Shown piece after piece: positions 1 through 12,800 of a stretch of 64,000 nucleotides of DNA. The position numbers and the translations under genes were made by a program. Location: contig JAIXMO010000021.1 of assembly GCA_025677825.1 (NCBI GenBank), forward strand, positions 124,001 to 188,000. The letters are read 5' to 3'. Origin of the DNA: Helicostylum pulchrum. Taxonomy: Eukaryota; Mucoromycota; Mucoromycetes; Mucorales; Mucoraceae. Position 1 is the stretch's first letter, and every line of letters begins with the position of its first letter. The notes under the pieces are model-generated. The model was not told the origin of the DNA. It saw only the letters and a list, made by a program, of their open reading frames with translations, and searched no databases.

Positions 1-1432
1 CAAATTAATCAAATCAACATTAGCTACAGACAGAATACTTGTAACGCTAGCAATAATGCGCTAAAAAAAATATGTTAAATACCTGTTTATTGCACGATTG
101 ACAGAAAACAAACACATCCGAATGTTTCAAGAAAGAAAAAAGTACTGCGTCTTATTAACTTTTTATCACGAGGTTTACCATAGGATTTATATTGTAACTG
201 GTTTCCTTTTTTACTATAGCTCTCTCTCTCTCTCTCACTGTATTACGACGTTATCGAAAGTTGATAGGCCTTTTGCATACAAAAAAATAGTATAATGCGG
301 AGATGGGCATATCGTACATAATCGATTTTTGCTTTGTTTGTTAATCGTCTAAATTTTTAAAATTTGTTTTTAGTGGTAGCAGCAGTATTAGTAGTAGTAT
401 TTTTCCCTCCTCAAAATCATCCATTTGTTTTTTTATTTATACATGCATGTATGTGTTTCAAATATATAGTGCTATACACAGTCTCTACACTGAACTAATA
501 TGATAACATATTATATATTTCGAATATTTACAAAAGAGAAACAATTAATAAATACTACGCGCATACATCGACTTTTATAACGCTGGATCTATAATTTTTA
601 AACATTTGGATTTAATTAAAAACTATAAAATCGAGGCTCAAAAAGTCGGATTATAACAATAGTAAAGTCACTAATTTTCAGTTAAATCGGATAGGAAAGT
701 CATTAATAAGGAATAGCGACATTTAAATACTTGTGCCAAGACTAGCTCTAAACGCGTACCAATCGAGTCAAAGAACGTTGATTTTTATAAGGAAAACGAG
801 AATAAAAAGATAATTTACAATTACCGTGTATCAAAACAAGTATATATGTACTATAAACAGTGTGATAATTATGTCCGTAATATGCAAAAGGATTATGATG
901 ACTTAAAGAAAAATACTTCGTTTCTAGAATACCACTATATAAAGAAAACAACAACAGCTTCCTTTCAAAAATGGGTAAGATTAAGTTACTTTTAGATAGC
1001 AATGTTGGTTTCCCTCGATAAAAATTAATTATTTATTATGACTACAATATAAAAAAGAGTTCTAGCAAATCGCGCGATTCTTAAATGTCACCCACCAAAT
1101 AAATACAATAAACTCAAATGTGACACCCTACTTCAACAAAATTTCTAAATATCACACGTATAGACAGTTACTAATTGATATAGCCTAACATAAATACAGT
1201 GAATGTTTTTGTATGAAACGAAGAATTATATTCTCTTAATGTAATATTATTACTCTTGCTCGTACAGCTTCTCATTTTTATTGCCAGATATACAATCATC
1301 CTGAAAATATACAACTTCCGCTCTCAATTGCGTTTCACCACTTGCGAAAAAAAGTTCTTTATTTATTTAAGAAGTTTACATACTTTTGCATGTTCATTTA
1401 GAGCAACATAAAGCGTTGATATATTTCTATAA
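1..1432. other. gene-free AT-rich left flank
   Basis: No open reading frame here shows codon structure, a domain or plausible splice partners. Visible content is a short CT dinucleotide run near 222-238, an AGT/AGC trinucleotide-like stretch near 372-402 and many T/A tracts. It probably holds the 3' region of a gene beyond the window plus the promoter of the gene starting at 1433. I see no tRNA. Confidence 0.6.
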
Positions 1433-4400
1433 ATGACTAATAACAATAGTTCAAAACTAAATGCAACAGTAATAAATATACACTCTCCAAGCGATCAAGT
1501 TCACACTCCTGACTTAGACTCTCATCGTCGACCTTCTGCAAATTCCAATGCTTCTCGACAAGCACCAGTAAAACCTTCTCCAAAGGTAGAGGAGTATCGA
1601 AAAATGATCCAGCATATCATAGGAAAGATATTAAAGAGAAAACGCCCACCTACTGCACTCTTTCATCTGAGTGAATATTGTAGAACAACACAAGTCACTG
1701 ATCAGTTTGACAATGATGACACTATTGACCTTTTAGTTCAATTGAGATCTGCGTTGATTGTCTGTCATAGTGTTGGACTAAGTGGTCAGGTACTTATGCA
1801 AAGGTAAGGTTCCTTTTATTCGTATTGCACCACGATAAAAGTAGCTAATTTTTTTTTATGATAGTGAGCGTACACCCACCGCTTCTCCAGTATCTTCTCG
1901 ATCGAATTCACCTGCCGCTTCCCCTAGAGGTAGTCCTTCACGGTCAGCCGAAGCTACCTCTTCACCTATTCCAACGATGATACCAAAACATGAGAAGAAG
2001 ACAGATTTTGAAACAATATTACACGTCTTGAGCGATTTAGTGTTGAATGATAGTCGTTTTAAAACGGCGAATCCTAAGCCCTCTCGACCTCCATTTACAA
2101 TGCAAACAATATTAATAGATATTGCTGTTTTACTTGTTCAAATTCGCGACGATTCTAACGGATTATACCATATTGGTTCTGTATTTCTACCTGCATTCGA
2201 AGCATTTTCTGATGGAGCCATGTTGGGAAAACTTTTATCTATGTACCTAGATAATTTATTACCCAAGCTAATGTCATGTAAAGACGAACCAAAGTCTCAA
2301 GCGGTCGCTGAATCAAAAAAGTCTCCTCAAAGCGAAACCAGTAAGTTTCTTCTTCAATGATACTTAGTTTTATATCTGTATATCTAATTTCCCTTAATAA
2401 TTAGAAACCCCTCGCTCGAAATCAACCAAAGCTCAAAATACACCAACTATTAATATTCAAAGTCCAGAACCCGAATCAAATATTTCCCATTTAAAGATGT
2501 CCCATTTAACCATCGATACCAGACCCTTCCCTACAGATACTTCGAGTCCGTTTTCACCCCCTTCACCTGCTGGGCACAGTACGCATAGTAGTATCCAAGC
2601 CCAATCAATCGACAATCATCGCGCTTATGCTTTATTCACCCCATTGTTATTTTTCATGATCCAATATTTGGATCCTTATTTAGCTGCTCAACCCAACACC
2701 AGTCAGCAAGAAAATCTCACATTTACCTTGACACGCCAAGCAAATTCGATCCATAATTTTCATAAAGCTCTTTCATACATGATGAGCTGTAAGCCAGATA
2801 TTTATCTAGATATCCTGCAAGTAATTTCACATAGTACAACTGAAGTTAAATTTAGAGGCTGTCAAGTCTTGCTCTACTATTATTTTGTAAGTGTAGGTCA
2901 TGTTATTGTTGCCGATCCATTACCGTTATTAGGAACTCGCGAAGAATTGGAAATTTTGGATCGACGTCGAGTACAACAAGAATTCGAAGAAAATAGGCAG
3001 AATCCACAAAGCCAACATAGTACTTCCCATAATCATCACTTTCCTAATCCTACCGCTAAACAACAAAGCGTTAATGTTTCATTAGATGAGGATTCTGTAG
3101 ACGATCATCATATATGGTACCCTCATATATTTGATCAAAAACAGTCAGATACCACAATTAATTCTAGCTCATCTATTAACCCTAACGGTACCATGTTTTC
3201 ATCGGTGATACATGACGATATGAATGAAGCATTCTGTAAAGAATGTTTCAAACATATCCAAGGGTACGGTTTACGGTGCTTTCAATGCAAAGGAAGCATT
3301 CATTACAACTGTTCGAACTCTGTTGTAAATATGCAAGATCAAGGAATTATGTTTTATGTAAAAGCAGGAGGTATTCAAAAGGTAGTGACACCTCAATTTT
3401 GTCCTATTCCTCCTCAACCTCGTTTTAGAGACATGGTCAATCGTGGTATATTAGGATGGAATATGAAATCTAATTCTACGCAAGTTTGTTTATTGGGACA
3501 TACCTTTCATTTAGTCAACTTGTATACTATCATTATCTGTGCTTGTTGCCGATTACCTCTTTGGGGCATATCATTGCAAGGTTACTGTTGTATAGAATGT
3601 AATCGATTTGTTCACCCACAATGTCTCGCCGAAGCTGAAGAAAAGAATAGCTTTGTAAAGACAAGACTCTTTAAAGGATCTACTTTGCAAACCTTCGAAA
3701 CATGTGTGCCCTACCAACCGTTACTAGAAAGTAGCCTTCAGATATCGCACAATGATCTATCTAAAAATCTATCTCAATTTTACGCCGATGCTTTACCCTT
3801 GAGCGAAGAATCCTTGCAAGATAGAAGCTTCGAAGAAGTCGGAACCATATTGAACACCTTGTTACTCCAGGAAAACATTTTACATTGTGGTGTAGCAGCT
3901 GGCTGTATCTTAATTACGCAGGATTCCAACGATCCATTATTCTTTTCTCCTATTCATCATCATTATGACGGTACTATTTCTCCCAGAGATACATCCAATG
4001 CCACTTCTATTAGCGATGATAAAATATCGCATTGTCCTGTCCTAACAAAAGCCATCGACCTTTGCGCTACCTACCTCAGCTCAGGAAAATGTAGAGGATC
4101 TACATTTCTCAGTGATTTTTACAGTAACCAACTTCATAGTGTCGATGAATGTATTTTAAGCAAAGAAGAGTACTTGAGCCATCTGAGTGCCATGATGAAG
4201 TGTCTCAAGACATCGTTTGTCAATGACAACATTGCTGCGACGGGATCTGTTATTCAATCATCTACGACTGACAAGAGACGCTCAGCTGGCGATTCTCGTG
4301 GATTTTTACAAGTATCTCCTAATCCATTCACTGCTTGGGACGACGAAGACGACGAGTTTGGCGAAGGGCACATTCCTAACGAGTATCTCGACCGTTCAAC

Positions 4401-7400
4401 ATTACTATCTTGGATTGTAACTAATTTGAATTTTAAAAGTCGTAAAGCGGCTGAAATATTATTACAGCATATGTGTAATTTAGGTCTCTTTGAAAGATTT
4501 GATGCTTCGGCCATTTTATTCAATTATGAACTTACACAACAAGAGGAAAAAAATATTCAATGTGTGTTCCCTGTACCTTACGCTATTGATTGCTCATCCA
4601 CTGTAGAATCACTGATCAATTCGATTGATGCATGTTTGCAAGACGTGGATCTTTCAATTAATGAATGTGGTTTCTTGCTCCTTGTCAGAAGATGCTGGCC
4701 TGACCCTTTTATGTCTAATTACACGATAGAAAGACTCATCTCTGCTATTGTATCTTGGACATTCGATGAGGACGAACGATTATTAGCTCTTCACGCTGAA
4801 TTAACATCCGGCAATAAAAAATCCAATATCCGTCATAGTAAACAACAAAGCAAATGGGCTCAAGCTGCTTTGATATCTCGCATGAAGGGCGGTAATTATG
4901 CTGATCGTAATCAACAGACTGCATTTAATCATAACAAGTCTGCTGGTGTAAGTAGTGGAGCCAGTAGTATTTATGTTATTACTCGTGCTGCATTAAGAGA
5001 TAGATATATTGCTCGATGGATGGAAAAAGTTCATGGTATGGACAAAGACGCGTATACCGAAATTTTGTTTACTGCTATGGAAAATATTATCGATAATAAG
5101 CGTGAAGACTGCGCAGTACCCAATTGGGGTGATTCTGAAGATATCAAGGTATGCGCGCGTATTTTTTATTATAGTTGGTAAGTACTGACCCCTTCGTTTA
5201 GAAACATGTATTACAAAAGTACGAACAGTTGATAGGATATATTTTAAAGCTCAAGACCAATGGTCTCACATTCTCTTCATTGGATTCGTTGCTTCAAAAA
5301 TGGCTTGATAGAACACATACAGAATTCAGTGAACTTGGTGTATTAAGCGTAAGTTTTTTTTATGGTACGAATTCCTGTTAAGTATTTATTTAAATGTACC
5401 TTTTTTTTCGTTTGGTTTTGTTTAGGATCGAGAACCTGTTGATATACGTAATCTAGCCAAGATTTGCTCTTCCCGATTACCTCTTGTTAAAGCACCAAAA
5501 TCGCATTCAGTTGGTGACTCGAACCATCCTCTAGATACTATTATTTCGCAGTTTGATGCTGGAGATAAAGAAGGTATCGATCGCGGTATACGATGGCTGA
5601 CACTTGTTACACATTCAGGGTAAATGTAATCCCAAACATGTTATACATAGTAACTAACCTATAAAATATAGTACGGGTATTCCTACCAACTCTTTAGCTC
5701 ATATCGCCAGATTAATTGTTGCCGCTCGTTCACCTGTAAGCGTTATTGCAGACTTTGTCAAAGTCATTTGGTTCCAAGCTGTTAATATATTAAATACTGC
5801 AACACCTCGTGCAGCAGTTATTGATGTAATCGGCTACTTGAATGAAACTGCCTTAGATACATTGAGTGCTCATAACGAGAACCAAGAATTATCAGACGAA
5901 GAGTTGGCTAGCGTACAAACGTTTGTCAAGTATTCTGCCGCGCTGGCATGCTATGGTTATAGTTGTCCTTTGGAAAATATTACTGACCTTGATATTGTAC
6001 CTTATATGGGTGACCATATTGCCAATTTATCGTAAGTATTTTACCTAAAAAGAGTTTTTACGCATGTATATTAACTCCAAACCCCTTATTTTTTCTGTAC
6101 ATAGACAAAGTAAAATATCTACCTTCCACACGGAAAATACAATGATGCAAGCGGATGAAGATACGCCATTAATTCACTGTATGTTACTATATTTACAGTA
6201 CGATCAATTGAATGTCCGTGAAGATGTTATAAAATTATTTTATGCTCTTTCTCATTGGGGATATGGTATTAGCAACAAGGATGAATTTATCAAAACGTGT
6301 ATACCACAGTTGACACCTTCGTAAGTGTTTTTTTTTCGCTATTGTTTTTGTGATAGTTGTACTTATCAATTATTTTTATAGAATTTGGGAATTGCTTACG
6401 CCTGCTTATGATTATTTGAGTAATACTAATTTGAATTTACTAATGAAACTGATTAGTATTGATGTAAGATACTTTCAAGCATGTGTTTTCAAGATATTTG
6501 AAGATACAAACTGGGAAATCAGGTAAGAAAGGAAAGCATGTATCGATGAGTATTATACTTACTCTTACTCTAATCATTAGATATCAAGGTCTTGATAACT
6601 TATTCGGACTTTTTACCAAGATGGATGCCGCTTTCCAAACTGAATGGTTAAAGCTTCTTTCACATCTAGGTCCCGTATTCAGTTATTTTGTAGGATGTTT
6701 ATGGGACAAAGAAGTAAGTTATACTATTATATATATATAATATAGTGGAATAACTTCTTACTTTCTCATAGGAACACGTACGATCCAAGGCTTATGCTTT
6801 GATTAGAACTTTTGGAACGCTACATCTAAGATCAGCATTCCGTTGCTGGGAAGCTTACTTTCTGACGGCTACAGACCGACAAAGAATGTCTCTTGTAAGT
6901 CTAATGATTCAGCTAAACGCTCTATTCCCCGACTGGCAAGTTCTTCAATGGGAATCGTTATTAGAAGCTCTTGAAATTAAGACGCCAGTAGACATCTTGG
7001 ATGAAATTACAAGGCCATCTGCCATGAATCACGGGCAGATAAATAACAATACTGATATATCCAATGCTAATAGTAACCAAAGTCATCATCGCCACCAGCA
7101 AACTGCAGAATCGGATAATGTCAAAGTGCTGATGTTGACACTTGCTTTACAAATGTTAAGTAATCATCTTAGTATCGAACCTGCTCAAATATATCGCATG
7201 AAATTCATTCTTGTACAACAAATGGATTTCCAGGATTGTGATATGTTCGACGATGGCGGTGAAGTCACTATTGATTTTGGTCCTTTAAAATACAATCCAA
7301 AAGATCCTGCTCGTGTGGCAGTCATGGTTTCTTGTATTCGTGGATTAAAGAAAATTATGGATAGTTTTGCTCCTCTTCCAGCTGAGACTGTAGCTACATT

Positions 7401-9762
7401 GGCAACCGACTCTATTGCTCAGAACAAAATGAATCTAACAGAAAATAGTAGTCCCGGCGTTTATTTTATTGACGTAGTATTAAAGATGGTAAATTCTGGT
7501 CTGGATTTGACGAAACTAGGCCATATGATGTTAAAGGCATGGCTTGAGATAATACTGATTGTAGTATATAAGGTAACGGTAATAATATATGTTAATGTAT
7601 TTATATTAAACATTATTTTCCCTTCCAGCATAATATTTTAGAAAGAGAATACGAACAAAATATTGTCAGTTGTATGAAACAGATTATTGATCTTTTAACT
7701 GAAGAAATTAGTGAAGAAAACAAGCTGTTAATTTTAGAAATCTTGAAATGCCTTTTACGTCGATCTGACCATTTAACAGCTATGGTTCTTTCTAAACAAA
7801 TCCTTGCATTAGGAAAATTGATGACCAAGTCAGGCATTCGAAATTCAGAACCTGTATTTTTAAAAGCAAAACAGTTCCTCAAGAGTGCATTTCTTCGATT
7901 TGCTGTTGCTGGTTTATTCGTATTGATGTTTAAAAACCAAGCTGTGTCGGATTCAGATAGTAACGACGTAGATTTGTTCTTTGTCTTGCGCACTGTTGTT
8001 GACCAGGATGATGTTATACCTGACGAAGACTTTAGAGGTGAGATTATCTACCTGCGAGACCAACCTGTTCGAGACGTATTGGACAAGTTAATGAAACAGC
8101 AGATGGAAAGAAAGGCATTTTCGACTGTATTATACAATACCAGTCGTTATGTAGAAACAGTACATACACATCCTTATTCTGAAAACATTTTAAATGATTA
8201 TGCTGGATTTATCAATGCTTTAATTAAACATACTGCCGATTGGAGAAGATCTGATTGGAATATCAACCCAATGTTTACTATGTCTGCGATTTTACTAAAA
8301 GAACACCCTCACCAACACGCTGTATTACTACCTCCTATACAAGCAATTTTGAAACACGGTCTTCAAAATTGTACAATTCAACCAGATAATGTAGCTAAAT
8401 TGATGGCTGCTTATTCGGCTATTGCTGCAATTCCCGGAGGTCCTCCTAATAATGTCTTTGCTGATATAATCATTGAAGAATTGAGAAATAATTTTATCTC
8501 GAATACAAAACCTAACAAGGATACTTTATTAGCTCTCCTTGAGTTGGTATTATGGGATACAAAGTTCAATACTCAAAGCTGGTACCTCAAGATAGAGGCA
8601 TCTATCCTTGGTGAAGTAGTGTATAGACGCCCACGCACTCGCTTTTTTGCTGGACAAATACAACCACTCTGTCATTTTTTTATTGGTTTCTTGAAGCAAG
8701 CATCTACTAGTCAACAATTTACAAAAAAGGATTTCAAAGTGTATAGCTGTTTATCTCAGTTGATAGTTAATGTTTGCGCTAGTGATCCTAAACAGTTACC
8801 TGTTATTCTCGGGTATTTGAAGGTATGTCTTTGTAAATATGTATATATAGTGCTCGTAAATACTAATCTATTATATATTAGCTTGATCAAGGACTTGAAT
8901 GTCTTCGGTTCCTCAATTGGTTTATGTTGGCATTGTTAAAGGAAAAATCGGATTTAATTTTGTATAACATGATTGGATATGAAAATACTTTGACAGATTT
9001 GTTAGTTAGAACAATGAATACGGTCGGAATAGATTTCCAACAGCCAGATTATAATTTTTCATACAGTGCTTCTAGCGAAAAATTACTACTTTGTTTCCTT
9101 CTATTGAAGGTTTATGTGCTTCTGAAATTAAGAAGTGGAAGTCTTGATCATTTGAACCTTGGTACAAGCCCTCTGGTTTTAAACCCTGTTACTTTTTGGA
9201 TGACAGTCTGGCCTGCTCTTCGTCGATTATTAGATACGATTGATCCCTCTACTTTATTCATGGTAATATATAAATGTTATATCATAAAAAATATAATATT
9301 AACTGTCCTTATTTAGTCTGGAAATATCGGTATTTCAGTTTGGAATATGTTCTTATCGTTATTGCAATTTTTATTCACTTCGCGTAGTGAAATTGTGATG
9401 GTCAATGCGTATGAGTGGAAAGAGTTGTTAGATAATCTATCACTCAAGGTAAATAATAATTTTTATCCTGTGGAAAATAACATACATATTAAACTTTTTT
9501 CGTCATATAGCTAGACGAAAATAATTATAATCTGCCGTACGAAGAAAATGGAAGCACGGACTACATGATATCATTAGATGATTTCAGGAATCAAGTAAAG
9601 AAACTGAAGGATATGTTTGATATTCCGCCAATCGAAGTTCCTGCTGTAACGATGATTAACCAATTATACTTGGAACTAAGAGATATCATGAGGTTGCAAG
9701 CAGAAAGCATTACTGTTCAAGGCAATAACCGTGCACTAATGCAAGCTATGACCCAATTGTAA
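1433..9762 (+). CDS. giant helical-repeat protein with C1 zinc fingers, possibly UNC80-like
   Basis: Fourteen exons: 1433-1803, 1865-2340, 2405-5148, 5202-5348, 5426-5619, 5672-6031, 6105-6320, 6382-6522, 6581-6713, 6772-7572, 7629-8822, 8882-9262, 9317-9448, 9511-9762. Joined they give 2513 aa. The N-terminal part (about residues 1-300) is Ser/Pro-rich. Around residues 557-585 there is a Cys-rich finger (CKECFKH...CFQC...HYNC). At about 647-690 there is a canonical C1 (phorbol-ester/DAG-type) zinc finger, His-x12-Cys-x2-Cys-x13-Cys-x2-Cys-x4-His-x2-Cys. The remaining roughly 1700 residues are mostly hydrophobic/amphipathic helices, as in HEAT/ARM proteins, including a stretch with FVGCLWDKEEHVRSKAYALI. 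Size and helical character suggest the UNC80 family, a scaffold of the NALCN-type cation channel (fungal counterpart Cch1). That family call is from memory of the fold and is tentative. Start: first ATG of the open frame. Next gene starts 111 nt downstream. Confidence 0.6.
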
Positions 9763-9873
9763 ATAATAAAACAAATTTTTTTGGGACCGTTTTTTTATTT
9801 GTTTTGTTCTTTTCTTTCGTCTTTTGCTTTAAGAATAAAAATCACGTATCAGTTGCTTAAACACTTAGTAATA

Positions 9874-12800
9874 ATGGTATGTATCAATTTACTTTGCAAT
9901 TTTAAAAATACCAATTGTTATTAACGAGTATATGACACGTATTTATAGGGCAACTGGAGTACACTCAACAAAGGTGTTACTGCATCGACAAAAGACGCTG
10001 TTGAAATTCAGGTAATGTAGATGTTACACGTCAGAAAGCATTTATATTAACTTGTTTCAAACAGGTAGAACAATTACTTGAAACATACCAAAATACTTTA
10101 AAGTACCATCAACAAGGTCAACTCGAATTAGCGAAAGAAAGATATAAAAAACTTGCCTCGCACGCTCTCGTGAATGAAGAGCCAAAGCCAGTAAATATTC
10201 AAATGCCCAAACGTTTTTGATGACAACATTCGATTAAATTACCTCCCTCTCCCTTTTTTATAGAAACAAAATACTGCGGCCAATGTAGACCTAGTAGAGG
10301 AATCGCCCCTTTCTACACTTCGATTCCTCGTGTTTAAAAACTATGCCTCCATTCTGGAAGAAGAGTATAAACTAGATCTTGAAAATACTACGCTCGGGGA
10401 AGAAGTACTCAATAATTATTTACGGGTAAGTTGATATATGAACAAAAGTTTAAGATTATTAACAATTGATATAGGCTGTAAAAATAGATCCTACTGATTA
10501 CACTTTGTGGTATCATATTGGGCATATTTCACAAACACTTAAAAAGCTTCGATTTGCCCGACTTGCATATGAAACCGGATTTTATGTCAATGACGATGAA
10601 AGAACTCTAAAGTTACATGTTGTGCAACCTAATGATGCTATTAGAATTGTTACAAGCGGTAACTTTACACCAATGCAATGGAAATGCCTTGAAGGCCTTT
10701 GTACTGTAAGCGGAAACATAGTTATTTACATTGCTCGAAATTGATATTGATGGAATTATTTTTTTTAATTAGGTTTTATACGATATTGGCGATTATCGCT
10801 TATGCGAAAGTTATGTTGATATAATCATGAGTTTAGTTGATTGGGATGTTGGAGCGGAATTACGAAATAAAATACGAGAAAACTCAAATATCATTTTGGA
10901 CTCTGGAGCTAATGACGATTCTTTTACAAGTCAATGCGAAAAACCCAAGACTGTACCTATTATGCTTGAGAAACCGGATTGGCCAGCTCTTGTAGAATCT
11001 CTTTTCAAAGAATATAACCGAGTTGTAGCTGATACATCAATAGATGATCGAAGCACAAATACGGAGATAGCTGAAAATAATTTATTTGGTACAATTTATA
11101 TAAATCAGGCTATTCATATTACTGTAGAAGAAGAAGAACAGAAGTTGCCACCTAGTCAGCCAATGGAGATAGATTCAGTATTAGTGTCCCCGCCACCCGT
11201 ACCGGCGCCAACAATAGAGCCAGAAAAGCAAAGCCCTCTCGATCCTCTACCTAAAACTAATAGAAGTAGTGATATTCCAATTGAAAGCAATGTCGATGTA
11301 AATATGACTGATGAACCTCCAGTAAATCCGAATAAACGTAAAAGGGAAAACGACGAAACCGATAATGAAGAAAATACCGAAAATGCCGAAAATACAAAAA
11401 ATACAGAAAATACAGAAAATAATAGCGAAAATGAAGAAGGCTCTGAAAACGATGAAGAGGGCGAAGCAGAAGAAAAAAGATTATCGTTGAGGTAAAATAG
11501 GTTGATGCAGCTTTAGTCATTAAATTTAACACGTTTGTAATAGAGCTTCTAAACGACAACTTGAAAAGATAGCAAACGAGGAATTTTCGCGACGCAAAAT
11601 GTTGGAAGAAGAAAAAGATTTTATAAACAAAGTACAAAATTTTTATAATATGCTTGAAAGCATACCGACACTTTATCGCGAGCAACCATGGTACACTGTT
11701 ACTGATACCAATGGTGATTCTTTGAATCCTTTCTGGGAATGGTTTGATCATAAAATATCAGAATTAGGCAGTAGTTACTGCTGGGATATTGATACATCTG
11801 TCTTGTCAAATAACTTATTTCTGAAGTAAATATATTTATATTTATAATTCGCTCGATGGAACTAATTGACCAATTTTCTATTTAAAGGACTGACCCTAAT
11901 ATGTTTGGAGATAGCAAGGTAAAAAATTTGGCATTATTTAGTAGAGCAACAACTGTTGAAAGTAATGGACCACCGTCTACTACCTCAGCAAAAGATTTTA
12001 TCACCAATTTAAATAACAATAATTCTGGAATTACCGACAGTTTATGTAAACTTATATCTGCTATAGTTCACGAAGATTGTGCTATTATTAATAATGAACA
12101 AAAAACAATTTCAACTATGAGTAACAAATTTCTTAATATAATGACGGACACTATAACATCTCTTGGTCTTAATCTCGTTGAAAGCGTTTTGTCTAGCCCT
12201 GGATTATCTGAAAATGACAAAATAATGGTAAGGGAGGTTTTTTTTTCGGTTTACATACAAAGTGTTCAAACAAAATTACTTTATAGGCACTGTTAAGAAT
12301 TTGCGAATACTTTATTGACAGACTAATCCGAGATGTCATGGCTACAGCAGAAGAAGCTGGAGCACAACCACCTGTTGGTAACCATAGTAAAAGAAGAGTT
12401 TCCATGTCATCAGTAAAAATATCAAAAGCAAAAATGACTGAGAGTTTATTAGCCCAAAGTCGATATTGGATAAGTTTACTTGAGCGTATCATGTTCTCTT
12501 CGACCTTGAACGAAATATTTCTCCAAATTACGCAGGATGAAAGTAACGATTCTGATCAACTGAATCTGGATAGATGTACAATTCAGTTACGCTACTGGTC
12601 GCTGAAAGGAAAATTAGCGCAATGCGATGATGCTATTGAGAGCGCTTATTCTTGGTATATCAAATCAAAAACATTATTATCATCTTCTTCAAGTCTGCCC
12701 AGAAAAGATATTTCAATTGACATTAAAAGGTATGGATATATATATATATATAAATGTACGTAAATATTTATTTCAAGGATTTTAGTATGTATGATGCGAC

